A DNA stretch of 64,000 nt from an alpha proteobacterium AAP38. Lineage in GTDB: Bacteria; Pseudomonadota; Alphaproteobacteria; Azospirillales; Azospirillaceae. Below, in pieces: positions 1 through 11,100 of this stretch. Positions within the stretch are counted from its first letter, which is position 1, and each line of letters starts with the position of its first letter. Both the position numbers and the translations under genes were made by a program. The stretch is from positions 124,001 to 188,000 of the forward strand of contig LJHR01000026.1 of assembly GCA_001296005.1 (NCBI GenBank), given 5' to 3'. The notes beneath the pieces were generated by a model. It did no database searches and was not told where the DNA came from. It saw only the letters and a list, made by a program, of their open reading frames with translations.

Positions 1-1167
1 ATCGGGCGGCCCGGCGTGGGCGTGAACCCGCTGCGCGGGCAGAACAATGTCCAGGGCTCCTGCGACATGGGTTCGTTCCCGCATGAATTCTCCGGCTACC
101 GCCATGTGTCGGACGATGCGACCCGGCAGATGTTTGAGGAGCTGTGGGGCGTGCCCCTGTCGGGCGAACCGGGCCTGCGCATCCCCAACATGCTGGACGC
201 CGCCGTCGATGGCACGTTCAAGGGCCTGTATGTGCAGGGCGAGGATATCCTGCAATCCGATCCCAATACCCACCATGTCGCCGCCGGCCTGGCCGCCATG
301 GAATGCGTCATCGTGCAGGACCTGTTCTTGAACGAGACGGCCAATTACGCCCATGTCTTCCTGCCCGGCTGCACTTTTTTGGAAAAGGACGGCACCTTCA
401 CCAACGCTGAACGCCGCATCCAGCGGGTGCGCCGCGTGATGGCGCCCAAGAATGGCTACGCTGATTGGGAAGTGACCATGCTGCTGGCCCGTGCCATGGG
501 CTTCACGATGGATTACGCCCATCCCAGCCAGATCATGGACGAGATTGCCAAGGTCACGCCCAGCTTCAAGGGCGTGTCCTATCAACGCCTTGAAGAAATG
601 GGCTCCATCCAATGGCCCTGCAACGACAAGGCGCCCTTAGGCACGCCCGTCATGCATATAGACGGGTTCGTGCGTGGCAAGGGCAAGTTCGTGATCACCG
701 AGTATATTCCGACGGAGGAACGCACCGGCGCCCGCTTCCCCCTGCTGCTGACCACGGGCCGCATCCTGTCGCAGTATAATGTCGGCGCCCAGACCCGCCG
801 CACCGCCAATGTCGTCTGGCATGAGGAGGACCGGCTGGAAATCCACCCGCATGACGCGGAAAACCGAGGTATCCGGGATGGCGACTGGGTGAAGCTGCAA
901 AGCCGGGCGGGGGAGACCAGCCTGCGTGCCCTGATCACCGACCGGGTAGCCCCCGGCGTGGTCTACACCACCTTCCACCACCCCGACACGCAGGCTAACG
1001 TCATCACCACCGACTATTCGGATTGGGCCACCAACTGTCCGGAATATAAGGTGACCGCCGTCCAGGTCGGCCATTCCAATGGCCCCACCCAGTGGCAGCA
1101 GGAGTATGAGGCCCAGGCCAAGCAATCCCGCCGGATTGAGGGCCACGCGGTCGAGGCCGCCGAATGA
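1..1167 (+). CDS. fdsA: Formate dehydrogenase alpha subunit, C-terminal part (gene enters from the left edge)
   Basis: The reading frame is open from base 1, so only the last ~388 residues of a protein normally over 900 residues are visible. It is the molybdopterin (bis-MGD) catalytic subunit of a soluble NAD-dependent formate dehydrogenase, oxidising formate to CO2 in the cytoplasm. The visible start (GRPGVGVNPLRGQNN) is the conserved stretch typical of FdsA/FdhF proteins. From about visible residue 240 the MopB C-terminal cofactor-binding domain begins (FPLLLTTGRILSQYN). The end carries the conserved TTDYSDWATNCPEYK segment. It overlaps fdhD by four bases (ATGA), so the two are translationally coupled. 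The FdsD gene follows, which supports the fds-type rather than the membrane fdn/fdo type. Confidence 0.93.
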   Translation: MGRPGVGVNPLRGQNNVQGSCDMGSFPHEFSGYRHVSDDATRQMFEELWGVPLSGEPGLRIPNMLDAAVDGTFKGLYVQGEDILQSDPNTHHVAAGLAAMECVIVQDLFLNETANYAHVFLPGCTFLEKDGTFTNAERRIQRVRRVMAPKNGYADWEVTMLLARAMGFTMDYAHPSQIMDEIAKVTPSFKGVSYQRLEEMGSIQWPCNDKAPLGTPVMHIDGFVRGKGKFVITEYIPTEERTGARFPLLLTTGRILSQYNVGAQTRRTANVVWHEEDRLEIHPHDAENRGIRDGDWVKLQSRAGETSLRALITDRVAPGVVYTTFHHPDTQANVITTDYSDWATNCPEYKVTAVQVGHSNGPTQWQQEYEAQAKQSRRIEGHAVEAAE

Positions 1168-1982
1168 ACCAGCCCGCGAAACCCCTTCGGCGGCTGGCAT
1201 GGCACGACAGCGCTCTGCAGGATGGCACCCGCATGGTGGCGGACGAGGTGCCCGTGGCCATCGTGCATGACGGCGCCACCTATGCCGTGATGATGGCCAG
1301 CCCCGCCGATCTAACGGATTTCGCCATCGGGTTCAGCCTGACCGAGGGCATCATCGACACCCCCGACGAGGTGGACGATCTGGAACTGGTCGAGACCGAC
1401 CTGGGCTGGGTCGTGCGTCTCTGGCTCTCCAAACGCCCCCGCGCCGCCCTGACCACCCGCCGCCGCCGCCTGACCGGTCCCGCCGGCTGCGGCCTGTGCG
1501 GGGTGGAAAGCCTGGGGGAGGCGGTGAAGCCGGCGCGTCCCGTGGGTGCTGGCCGCCCCCTGACACCGCTTGCACTGGCAACCGCGTTCGATGCGATGTC
1601 GCAACAGCAGGCATTGGGCCGCCTGACCCGCGCCGCCCACGCCGCTGCCTTCCTGGCGCCTGATGGCAGCATGACGGTGCGCGAAGATGTGGGCCGCCAC
1701 AATGCGCTGGACAAGCTGATCGGCGCCCTGGCCCGCACCGGCATCGACGCGACACAGGGCGCCATCCTGATGACCAGCCGCGTGTCGGTGGAACTGGTGC
1801 AGAAGGCGGCGATGGCCTGTGCGCCCATCCTGGCCGCCGTCTCCGCCCCCTCCACGCTGGCCGTGAAACTGGCCGATGATGCTGGCATGACACTGGTGGC
1901 CGTGGCCCGCGCCGACGGGTTTGAGATTTTCAGCCACCCCCACCGCATCCACACCGAGCAGGAGCAGACCCGTGTCGCCTGA
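1164..1982 (+). CDS. fdhD: FdhD sulfurtransferase for formate dehydrogenase maturation
   Basis: 272 residues, the usual length for FdhD. In the family it carries sulfur from the cysteine desulfurase IscS to the molybdenum cofactor, which formate dehydrogenase needs for activity. The CxxC motif is seen as CGLCG around residues 110-114. The conserved DVGRHNALDKL segment that binds the cofactor follows near residue 175. It starts inside the fdsA stop (ATGA overlap). Its last codons overlap the start of fdsD, giving a tightly packed fdsA-fdhD-fdsD order as in known fds operons. Confidence 0.95.
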   Translation: MNQPAKPLRRLAWHDSALQDGTRMVADEVPVAIVHDGATYAVMMASPADLTDFAIGFSLTEGIIDTPDEVDDLELVETDLGWVVRLWLSKRPRAALTTRRRRLTGPAGCGLCGVESLGEAVKPARPVGAGRPLTPLALATAFDAMSQQQALGRLTRAAHAAAFLAPDGSMTVREDVGRHNALDKLIGALARTGIDATQGAILMTSRVSVELVQKAAMACAPILAAVSAPSTLAVKLADDAGMTLVAVARADGFEIFSHPHRIHTEQEQTRVA

Positions 1983-2181
1983 CAAGCTGGTCATGATGGC
2001 CAACCAGATCGGCGCCTTCTTCGCCAGCCAGGGGCCGGGCGGGGTAAAGGGTGTGGCCGACCATATCAAAAGCTTCTGGGACCCGCGTATGCGGGCCGGA
2101 ATCATCGACCATCTCGACAAGGGTGGCGAGGGGTTGAACCCCATCGTCATCCAGGCGTTGGAGAGTTTGCGCAAAGCATAA
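1972..2181 (+). CDS. fdsD: Formate dehydrogenase delta subunit
   Basis: A 69-residue protein starting at GTG 1972, preceded by GGAG at 1961-1964. The first codons overlap the end of fdhD in another frame. The sequence (KLVMMANQIGAFF, then HIKSFWDPRMR) is characteristic of the small FdsD subunit found in soluble NAD-linked formate dehydrogenases. An upstream in-frame ATG exists, but it lies deep in fdhD and would add a tail foreign to the family, so the GTG is preferred. FdsD is thought to help assembly or stability of the complex; it has no catalytic motif. Confidence 0.9.
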   Translation: MSPDKLVMMANQIGAFFASQGPGGVKGVADHIKSFWDPRMRAGIIDHLDKGGEGLNPIVIQALESLRKA

Positions 2182-2279
2182 TGCGCATCCATGAAGGGCC
2201 ACCAAGAAGCCCCGGCACATAACACGCGTCCACCCACATTCCGCCTTACAGGGGCGAACGAACAGGAGGAAACAAGGGT

Positions 2280-3932
2280 ATGGTAGCGGCAGATCAAACC
2301 CAGGGGCAGGGCTTTGGACAGCCCGGCCTTCTTGACCGAGAACGCATCATCGCCCATGCGGGCTTCAACCGCTGGCTGGTGCCGCCGGCGGCCCTGGCCA
2401 TCCATCTCTGCATCGGCATGGCCTATGGTTTCAGCGTGTTCTGGCTGCCGCTCAGCCAGTCGATCGGCATTACCGCACCGGTGGCTTGCCCCGCCGATGC
2501 GGGGCTGATGAACGCCCTGTTCACCACCGCGTGCGACTGGAAGGTCGCCGATCTGGGCTGGATGTACACCCTGTTCTTCGTCCTGCTGGGGTCCAGTGCA
2601 GCCATCTGGGGTGGCTGGCTGGAACGGGAAGGCCCGCGCAAGGCCGGGTTTGTCGCCGCATGCTGCTGGTGCGGTGGCCTGCTGATCTCGGCGGTGGGCA
2701 TCTATACCCACCAGCTCTGGCTGATGTGGTTGGGGTCCGGTGTCATTGGCGGTATCGGCCTGGGCCTGGGCTATATCTCGCCCGTCTCCACCCTGGTGAA
2801 ATGGTTCCCCGACCGGCGCGGCATGGCGACCGGCATGGCCATCATGGGCTTTGGCGGTGGAGCCATGATCGGCTCGCCACTGGCCAACATGCTAATGAAC
2901 GGGTTCAAGACGGAAACGTCGGTGGGTGTCTGGGAAACCTTCGTGGTACTGGCCGTGATCTATTTCGTGTTCATGATGGCCGGTGCCTTCGGCTACCGCA
3001 TCCCGCCGCAGGGTTGGGCCCCCGCCGGCTGGATCCCGCCCGCGGCCAGCGCCAAGCCGATGATCGCGCAGGGCAATGTCCATGTGAAGGATGCACACAA
3101 GACCAAGCAGTTCTGGCTGATCTGGGCCGTCCTCTGCCTCAACGTCTCCGCCGGCATCGGCGTGCTGGGCATGGCGTCGCCCATGTTGCAGGAGATTTTC
3201 GGTGGTGCCCTGTTCGGGCAACCTGAACTGGGCTTCTCCGACCTGAACCCCGACCAGAAGAAGATGATCGCGGGTGTGGCCGCCGGCTTCACGGGCCTTC
3301 TGTCGCTGTTCAACATCGTGGGCCGGTTCTTCTGGGCTTCGCTGTCGGACAAGATGGGCCGGAAGATGACCTATTTCACCTTCTTCGCCCTGGGTATCGT
3401 GCTCTATGCCTCGGCCCCGTCGCTGGCCCATATGGGGTCGAAGATCGGCTTCGTGGTGGCCTTCGGCATCATCCTGTCCATGTATGGCGGCGGCTTCGCC
3501 ACCGTTCCGGCCTATCTGGCCGACATGTTCGGGACGAAGTTCGTGGGCGCCATCCATGGTCGTCTGCTGACTGCCTGGTCCACCGCCGGCATCCTGGGTC
3601 CCGTCGTCGTGAATTATATCCGCGAGGCGCAGATCGCGGCGGGCGTGCCGCGTGCCCAGGTCTATGACTATACCATGTATATCCTGGCTGGTTTCCTGGT
3701 GTTGGGCTTCATCGCCAATGCCCTGATCACGCCTGTGGACCGCAAGTGGTTCATGAAGGATGAGGATGCGGCCGCCCCGGTGGTGAGTGCGGGCAACGGT
3801 CATGTCGGCAGTGCCGGCGTGGGCAGCGGCGGCCTGGACGCCAAGGTTCTGCTGGCCTGGCTGGCCGTCGGCATCCCCATCGCGTTTGGCGTCTATCAGA
3901 CGCTGCAAAGCGTGGTGAAGCTGTTCGGTTGA
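2280..3932 (+). CDS. OFA-family MFS transporter (oxalate/formate antiporter type)
   Basis: 550-residue inner-membrane protein with about 12 hydrophobic segments and a Gly-rich linker followed by an extra helix at the end. The first segment (NRWLVPPAALAIHLCIGMAYG) and the later VKWFPDRRG and WASLSDKMGR loops match the OFA branch of the major facilitator superfamily. AGGAGG at 2264-2269 fits the ATG at 2280. Its position right after fdsA-fdhD-fdsD suggests that it moves formate or a related small carboxylate, but substrate cannot be read from the sequence, since many OFA members are uncharacterised. It is longer than typical (~410-430 residues) because of inserted loops between helices and the C-terminal extension. 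Confidence 0.85.
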   Translation: MVAADQTQGQGFGQPGLLDRERIIAHAGFNRWLVPPAALAIHLCIGMAYGFSVFWLPLSQSIGITAPVACPADAGLMNALFTTACDWKVADLGWMYTLFFVLLGSSAAIWGGWLEREGPRKAGFVAACCWCGGLLISAVGIYTHQLWLMWLGSGVIGGIGLGLGYISPVSTLVKWFPDRRGMATGMAIMGFGGGAMIGSPLANMLMNGFKTETSVGVWETFVVLAVIYFVFMMAGAFGYRIPPQGWAPAGWIPPAASAKPMIAQGNVHVKDAHKTKQFWLIWAVLCLNVSAGIGVLGMASPMLQEIFGGALFGQPELGFSDLNPDQKKMIAGVAAGFTGLLSLFNIVGRFFWASLSDKMGRKMTYFTFFALGIVLYASAPSLAHMGSKIGFVVAFGIILSMYGGGFATVPAYLADMFGTKFVGAIHGRLLTAWSTAGILGPVVVNYIREAQIAAGVPRAQVYDYTMYILAGFLVLGFIANALITPVDRKWFMKDEDAAAPVVSAGNGHVGSAGVGSGGLDAKVLLAWLAVGIPIAFGVYQTLQSVVKLFG

Positions 3933-4063
3933 AACAATTGCACGCTTATGGCCAAATCCGTATGGGTTGGGACCTTTTGGCAGCTTGACCAACAGCTTCC
4001 ACACCGTATGTCTTGTGGTCAGCGCCAATTTTCCGGCGTCAAAGCCCCCGAGGGAGTATCACG

Positions 4064-4483
4064 ATGAAGTCCCTGTTTGCCGCTTTTGCCCTGACGGGCG
4101 TCGCCATGCTATCCGCCGGCACCGCCATGGCGCAGGACGCCGCCAAGGGCGAGGCCGTATTTAAGAAGTGCATGGCCTGCCATCGCGTGGGCCCCGATGC
4201 CAAGAATTTGGTCGGCCCCATCCTGAACGGCGTTGTGGGCCGTACCGCCGGCAAGGTGGAGGGCTACAAGTACTCCGATATCAACCACAATGCCGGTGAG
4301 GCCGGTCTGACCTGGACCGAAGACAATATCGTGAAGTATCTGGCCGACCCGCAGGGCTTCCTGAAGGCGTTCCTCACCGAAAAGGGCAAGGCCGACAAGG
4401 CTGTGGGCGCCACCAAGATGGCCTTCAAGCTGCCGAACGAGCAGGAGCGTAAGGACGTCGTCGCCTTCCTGAAGACCAAGTAA
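4064..4483 (+). CDS. Periplasmic class I cytochrome c
   Basis: 139 residues. A Sec signal peptide (residues 1-23, cleavage after ...GTAMA) is followed by one heme c motif CMACH at residues 36-40. The sixth ligand is probably Met119 in ATKMAFKL. Size and layout match small soluble c2/c550-type electron carriers. The ATG at 4064 is preferred over upstream in-frame codons because it gives a clean signal peptide and has AGGGAG just ahead. A perfect 13-bp hairpin follows the stop, so the gene is probably a single unit. It may carry electrons between periplasmic oxidoreductases and terminal oxidase, but no specific partner is visible. Confidence 0.92.
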   Translation: MKSLFAAFALTGVAMLSAGTAMAQDAAKGEAVFKKCMACHRVGPDAKNLVGPILNGVVGRTAGKVEGYKYSDINHNAGEAGLTWTEDNIVKYLADPQGFLKAFLTEKGKADKAVGATKMAFKLPNEQERKDVVAFLKTK

Positions 4484-4493
4484 TCGTTGGTGA

Positions 4494-4524
4494 CCACCGG
4501 ATCGGGCAGGTCCCGATCCGGTGG
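4494..4524 (+). terminator. Strong hairpin after the cytochrome c gene
   Basis: Perfect 13-bp inverted repeat (CCACCGGATCGGG, 5-base loop, then its complement), ten bases after the cytochrome c stop. No clear T-run follows, so this may be a terminator of reduced strength or an mRNA-end stabiliser. Confidence 0.7.
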
Positions 4525-4566
4525 CCCATTGACGGGCGCCACGGCGCACCGTAAGCCTTGGGCATC

Positions 4567-5196
4567 ATGACAGATGCCAACACCCCCCTGATCGAAACCC
4601 TGTTCGCAACCCGCCTCTACCGCGCCGAACTGGACGGGATGGAGACGCTGAACGATGAACTGGCTGCCTGCTGCCGGTCGGCGGCAGAGGATGATATAGC
4701 CGGCCAGAAATGGTCCGCCAAGAATGGCTATACGGGCTATACCTCCTATTCATCCCTGGATGATTTGCCCTGGCGTTTCCCGGCGGTGAAGGTTCTGAAA
4801 TCGCATCTGGATCGGCATGCCAAGGCCTTTGCCAAGGTGCAGGAATGGCAGCTGGGCGACAAGAAGCTGGAACTGGACAGCCTCTGGATCAATGTCCTGG
4901 ATCCCGGTGGCTTCCACGGCTCCCACATCCATCCCAACAGCGTGATCAGCGGTACCTACTACGTCGACATCCCCGACGGTGCCTCCTCCATCCGGTTTGA
5001 AGATCCGCGTCTGGCCCTGATGATGGCCACCCCGCCGCGCAAGCCGAAGGCGGCGCGCGACCTGCTGCCCAGCATTCCCGTAGCGCCCAAGGCGGGCACC
5101 CTGTTGATGTGGGAAAGCTGGCTGCGGCATGAGGTGGTGCTGAACCAGGCGGAGAGCGAGCGGATATCGATCAGCTTCAACTACGCCTGGCGCTGA
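4567..5196 (+). CDS. Putative 2OG-Fe(II) oxygenase (TIGR02466-like)
   Basis: 209 residues from ATG 4567. It contains the cupin-like signature of the small 2OG-Fe(II) oxygenase family (Pfam 2OG-FeII_Oxy_5). The proximal motif is HGSHIHPNSVISGTYYV. The distal His (LRHEV) and the Arg/Ser motif (ERISISFNY) near the C terminus would bind iron and 2-oxoglutarate. Substrate is unknown for the family. The gene converges with the giant FlmG-like gene; the two overlap by 20 bases at their 3' ends. No strong ribosome site is visible. The in-frame TTG at 4558 is a less likely start. Confidence 0.8.
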   Translation: MTDANTPLIETLFATRLYRAELDGMETLNDELAACCRSAAEDDIAGQKWSAKNGYTGYTSYSSLDDLPWRFPAVKVLKSHLDRHAKAFAKVQEWQLGDKKLELDSLWINVLDPGGFHGSHIHPNSVISGTYYVDIPDGASSIRFEDPRLALMMATPPRKPKAARDLLPSIPVAPKAGTLLMWESWLRHEVVLNQAESERISISFNYAWR

Positions 5197-8100
5197 TCAG
5201 CAGGCGCGCGGCCTCGGTCAGGGCCGCCGCCATGCCCGACCGGCTGTCCAGCCGCCGCATGCTGGGAAACCATGGGCGCACCACCGTGCCCAGCCCGGTC
5301 CAATCCGCCCGCCCCAGGCGCCAGACAGGCACGCCCAGCGCACCCGCCAGTTCCCCCACCGCCGTCGGTACCGTGATGACAAGGTCAAGCGCGGTGATCA
5401 ACGCTGCCTGACCTTCCAGATCATCATTGAGGTCCAGATCGTCAAAGCGGGTGATGGGCACACCGCCCCGTTCCACCTCCCCCGGTTCCAGGCCGCGTTG
5501 CAACCCGATCAGGGTCACACCGGGAATGGCGGCCAGCGGGGCAAAGTCGGACAGGCTGGCATAGGAACGGCGCCGCTCCGTCGTCATCATGCTGGACCGC
5601 CAGCAGATGCCGATCTTCAATTCCGGCCCCAGCGTGGCCAGCCGGTCACGCCACACCGCCACCAGATCGGGCCGGGCCGTCAGATAGGCATGGGGTGACA
5701 GATCACTCAGATGGGACCAGAGATGGCCCGCCACATCCCCCGCCGCAACCGCAAGATCGGCATCGCGCGGGTCGGGCGTTGCGGGCCGGATAGTGGCCTG
5801 GGGGAAGGCACGAGCCAACAGACCCGTCAGCCGCCGGTCCCCCTCGATAACCAGATGGCCGCAACGGGCGGCCAAGGCCGGGTACAGTGCCGCGAACATC
5901 AACTGATCGCCCAGACCCTGTTCGCCCCAGACCAGCAGCCGGCGGTCCGCGATGTCGGACCCGTCCCAAATGGGCAGCGAGACATGGCGGCCACGGATGG
6001 TCTGCGTCCCCCGGAACCGCATGGCATAGCCCTTCCACCCGGCCTCCAGCGCTCCCTCGGTCAGGTCCAGAAGGCCACGGTTATAAAGCGCGGTGGGCAA
6101 CCCCGGCATTGCGGCCAGGGCCTGGTCATAGTCATGACGGGCGGCGGCGGGATCGCCCGCCATCTCCGCCACCCGGCCCAGATTGTTCCAAGCCTCGCCA
6201 TTACCGGGGTCAAGGCGCAGCGCCTCCTGCAACGCCGCGCGGGCCGGAACCAGTTGCCCCCGCTGGCGCAGAACATCCCCTAATCCTGCATGCAGATGCG
6301 TGTCCGCCCCGCCCAACGACAGGGCCATTCGATACTCGCCCTCCGCCGCGTCCAGCCGGTCCAGGTCCTTCAGCACCGCCGCCAGATTGCCATGGGCAAT
6401 GGCGGACCCCTTGTCCATGCCGATGGCGCGGCCATGCGCCTTGACCGCATCCTCCAGCCGGCCCAGCGCGCGCAGGGCATTACCCAGATTGGTCCAGGTG
6501 CCGGGATCAAGGGGACGCAGGGCAAGCGCCTTGCGATATGCCCCTTCCGCTTCGGCGGGTTGATCCAGGGTCTGGTAAAGGTTGCCCAGATTGACCCAGG
6601 CCGCCGTGTAATCCGGCGCTGCTGCCACGGCGCGCATCATGAAGGGCAAACCATCAGCAGGCAGACCTGTCTGCTGTAGGGCCAGACCCAGCAGGTGCAG
6701 GGCCACCGGCACTTCCCCGTCCCGTGCGATGACGCCACGGTAGAATGGCATGGCACCGGCGGGATCACCCGCCTTCTGCCGTTCGATACCGCGCTCTAAC
6801 CAGGTGGACGGATCACCATCGGGACCATCCGGTGGCAACAAGGCCGTCAGGGCCGCAATCACCGCCGGCACCTGCGATGCCATAGGGGCCATGGGTGCGG
6901 GTGTGAAAACCCGCATACTGGCGAACCAGGGCCGCACAGCGGTACCCAGCCTTGTCCAATCCAGCGGCCCCGAAAGGCGCCAGACCGGCACGCCCACGGC
7001 ACCCGCCATTTCCCCCACCGCCGTGGCCACCGTGATAACCAGATCCAGCTGTGCCGTCAGGGCCAGGGCCGTTTCCAGATCATCACGCAGATCGACCCCG
7101 TCCCAGTGGTGGATATGCACGCCATGGGCTGCCTCCACCGCTGAAATCTCCTCCGCTGCCCCGTCATATTGCAGGGAGACGACCTGGATACCGCTCATCC
7201 GCAGCAGGGGCAGCCAGTCGGACAAGTCCGTATAGGCCGCCTCCCGCGCGGCTGTGCGCAACTGGCTGCGCCAGCACAGGCCGATGCGCAGTCCTGGCGG
7301 CAGGGCCGCCAGCCTGTCGCGCCACAGCAGGGTCAGGTTGGGGCGCGGCGACAGAAACGCTGCCCCACCCCAACCCGCGATATCAGGGGCCAGAAGCAGG
7401 GGCAGGCTGCCCGCCGGCACCTGGCAATCCACCGCCACCGCCGTTCCTTCAGCCATCACCGTGGCAAACGGAAAGGCCCGCGCCAGGATCGGCACCAGCC
7501 GTGGATCGGTCCAGAGGGTGACAGAGCCACCCAGCCCCGACAGAGGTCCGTAATGGGCCGCCATCATCACCTGATCGCCCAGCCCCTGTTCCCCCCAGAC
7601 CAGCAGACGCCGGCCCGACAGGGGCGTTCCGTCCCAGCGGGGAACGGATGGTGGGCCGCCCCAGGCCACCTCCCCACTGTCAAACCGCGCCTCATGCCGG
7701 GTCCAACCGGCCTTCAGGTCTCCCTGCCCCAGGGCCAGCAGCGCGTCGTTATAGAGCGCGCGGGCAAAGCCGGGCCGGATGGCGAGGGCACGGGACAGAG
7801 CCGTACGGGCACCCGGCACATCGCCCCGACCCACCATGTCCATCGACAGGTTGACCGCCGCCTCGGCATAGGTCGGGTCGATGGACAGGGCCTTTTCCTG
7901 CGCCTGCCGCCCCCCCGCCGCATCCCCCAGCGCCGTCCGGCACAGGCCCAGTTCGCCCCACGCGTCCGGCATGTCCGGGGCACGGGACAAGGCCTTCTCC
8001 TGGCATTCCGCTGCCTCCCGCCACCGCCCCAGATGGCGTAGCGCCACGCCCAGATTGACCAGGGCGCGGGGATAGTCTGGCCGTTGCGCGAGCGCACGGC

Positions 8101-11100
8101 GGCTGGCCTTCTCCGCATCGGCATAACGGCGCAGTTCGACCAGCGTCGCGCCCAGATTGGACCAGGCTTCTGCATGGTCGGCACGGCGGGACAGGGTCTG
8201 CCGGAACGCCTTCTCCGCCTCCGCGAACCGGCCCAGCGCCTTCAGAAGGCTGCCACGTGTGTTGTGGGCATTGGCATAATCCGGGTCCAGGGCCAGGGCA
8301 CGGTCGACCAGGGGCAGCGCGTCCGCCGCACGACCACCCTGCAACAGCACCTGCGACAGCAGATGCAGGGCATCCACCTCATCGGGCTGTGCCCGCAGGA
8401 CGGCGCGGTATCCCTGTTCCGCCGCCACCAGATCACCCTGGCGGTGCAGCTCTAACACAGCTTCCGTTGTTGGCGGCGCCAGCGGCAGGGTCGGGGCTTG
8501 CAACAGCCGGGTCAATTCCCGCAGCATGGCGGGCACGGCCTGACCCACCGGATGTGCCATGAACAGCCGCATCGCGGGGTACCAGGGCCGCACCGCCGTG
8601 CCCAGCGCCGACCAGTCGGGCCTGTTCTGGAACCGCCAGACCGGCAAGCCCAGCGCTGCCGCCATTTCCCCGACCGCCGTGGGTGCGCAGATCACCAGAT
8701 CAAGCCCGGCCATCAGGGCCGCCGCCCCCTCCAGATCATCCTTCAGGTCGATATCGGGGCATTGATGGACCGTGACATCCCTTGCATCGCGCAATGCCGC
8801 GATCTCCGTCCCTGCCCCGTCATATTGCAGGCTGACCGGCACGATGCCGGGCAGGGTCAGCAGCGGCAGCAGGTCGGCCAGGGACAGATAGGCCTGTTTA
8901 CGATCCCCATCCTGCCGCTGCGAGCGCCAGCAGAAACCGACACGCAGGCCGGGCGGCAGACTGTCCAGCCAGGACGCCTGATGCTGCACACGCGCAGGGT
9001 CGGGCTTCATCCAGCCCGTTGCCTGTCTCCCGAAACCGCGCAGATCGGGGCGCAGAATGGCGGGCAGATCACCCAGCGGACAATGGAAATCCGCATCGCG
9101 CGGATCGGGTGTTTCGGCCCGTGCCACGACCCCCGGAAAGGACCGGGACAGAAGGCCCGTCAGGCGCCTGTCACACTCGACAATCACCTGAATGCCGGCG
9201 GCGCGCAGGTCGGCGATTAGGCCCGCCCACAGGATTTCATCCCCCAGCCCCTGTTCGCGCCAGACCAACAGGCACTTGCCGGTGATATCCTGGCCCCGCC
9301 ATTCCGGCATCGCCAGCCGGCGCACCGGACTGGCCTGACCGGCGGCGAAACGGGCGCGGTAATCGGCCCATCCGTCCGCCAAATCCCCCCGCGACAGCCG
9401 CAGATGCGAACGGTTCCAGCGGGCCAGCGCATCGCCTGGATGCTGCACCAGCAACCGGTCCAGCAGGGCCAGCGCCTCCCCCTCACGCCCCTGGATCTCC
9501 CGGATACGGGACAGGTCAGTGATGGCGGGCGGGTAGTCAGGCACCAGGGCCAGCGCCTTGTCCAGTGCCGCCTCCGCCCCTCTCGCATCACCGTTACGGA
9601 ACAGGGCATAGGCAAGACCCGTCCAGGCCTCCACCTGATCAGGCGACAGATCCAGCGCAGTGCGGAAGGCCGCCGCTGCCTCGGCAAAGCGATAGCCGGC
9701 GCGCAGGGCTCCACCCAGGTTGATCCAGCCGGAAACCAGAGCCGGGTCTGCCGTCACCGCGTCGCGATGGGCGGCGGCGGCGGCGTCATATTGTTCGCGC
9801 GCCTGCCGGATCAGGCCCAGCGTGTCATGGGCATGCGGGGAGGGGCCGGGGCCGGACAGCAGCGGTGCCAGTTCGGCCTCCGCCGCGTCCAGCTGACCCA
9901 AATCCAGCAGGCAGCGCGCGATATTGACGATGGTGACCGCATGGCCGGGCCGAAGCGCCAACGACTGCCGATACCGGTCGCACGCCGCCGCCGCTTGGTC
10001 CCCCGCCCGCAACGCACCGCCCAAGCGGGCCAGCAGCAGGGCATCGCCGGGCCGCAACCGCGCCGCCCGCTCCAGCAGCGGCACCGCCTCCCCGGCCTTT
10101 CCCTGCTGCATCAGGGCATGGCCCCGACGATGCAGATCTTCCGCATCCTCCGTTCCCGCACCCTGATGCATAAGGGCGGTCAGGTCGCGGGCGATATCGG
10201 ACAGCAGCGACGCAAAACCCGCCCCGGCCTGCCTTGTGTAGCAGCGCATGGTGGCATACCAGGGCCGGACAGCAGTGCCCAGCCGCGTCCATTCATCCTC
10301 GCCACCGATGCGCCAGACTGGCACGCCTAGCGCGCCCGACAATTCCGACACCGCCGTCCCCGCGCTGATGACAAGGTCCAGCGCGGCGGTCAGTGCGGCC
10401 ACCCCGTCCAGGTCATCACGCAGATCGATATCAGGGCGGAACAGGTTGATCCCATCCGGCAGGGCGGCCTTCATTTCCACCAATGTCGCCGGGTCATCCA
10501 GATCATATTGCAGCGGCACCCAGCGGATACCCGGCAGCGCGAACAAGGGCGCGAAGTCGCTCACGCTTGGATAAAGCCCCGCCCGCTCCCCCGATTTCAA
10601 ACCACTGCGCCAGCAGAAGCCGACATTCAGCGCCGGGCCTTGGGCGTCCAATACACGGCGCCAGTGGTCGGTCCCGGCCCCGTCAGACAGCAGCCAGGGC
10701 TGCCCCGGAAACCGGGCCAGCACCGGTCGCGCCATGCGCGGCAGGCTGCCGGCGGCAATCTGCAAATCCGCGCTGGGGGTCGCCCCCGTCGCCGCCACCG
10801 ACAGATGCGCAAAGGACCGGGCGAACAGGGGCACCAGCCGCACATCGCATTCCACGGTCACCGGACCGTCAAGCCCCTTCAGGTCCGGGAAGATGCTGGA
10901 AAACAGGATCTCATCCCCCAGCCCCTGTTCCGGCCAGATCAGCAGATGCTTGCCCGCCAGCATGTCGCCCTGCCAGAACGGGATATCCAGTTCCCGCCGG
11001 GGCTGACGCAGGCGGGCACGGAACCGTTCCTCATAATCGGCCCAGCCCGGTTCCAGCCGCCCGTGAACCAGATGGTCCAGCGCCAGATTGAACCGCGCCA

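Noticed and set aside
2242-2257. CCTTAC-AGGGG-CGAAC near the OFA gene, looking like an iteron
   Set aside because: Lacks the GGGGG at the right spacing; only the CCTTAC half matches.
1311-2711. 466-codon minus-strand open frame across fdhD, fdsD and the OFA gene
   Set aside because: Crosses three well-supported plus-strand genes and has no recognisable domain.
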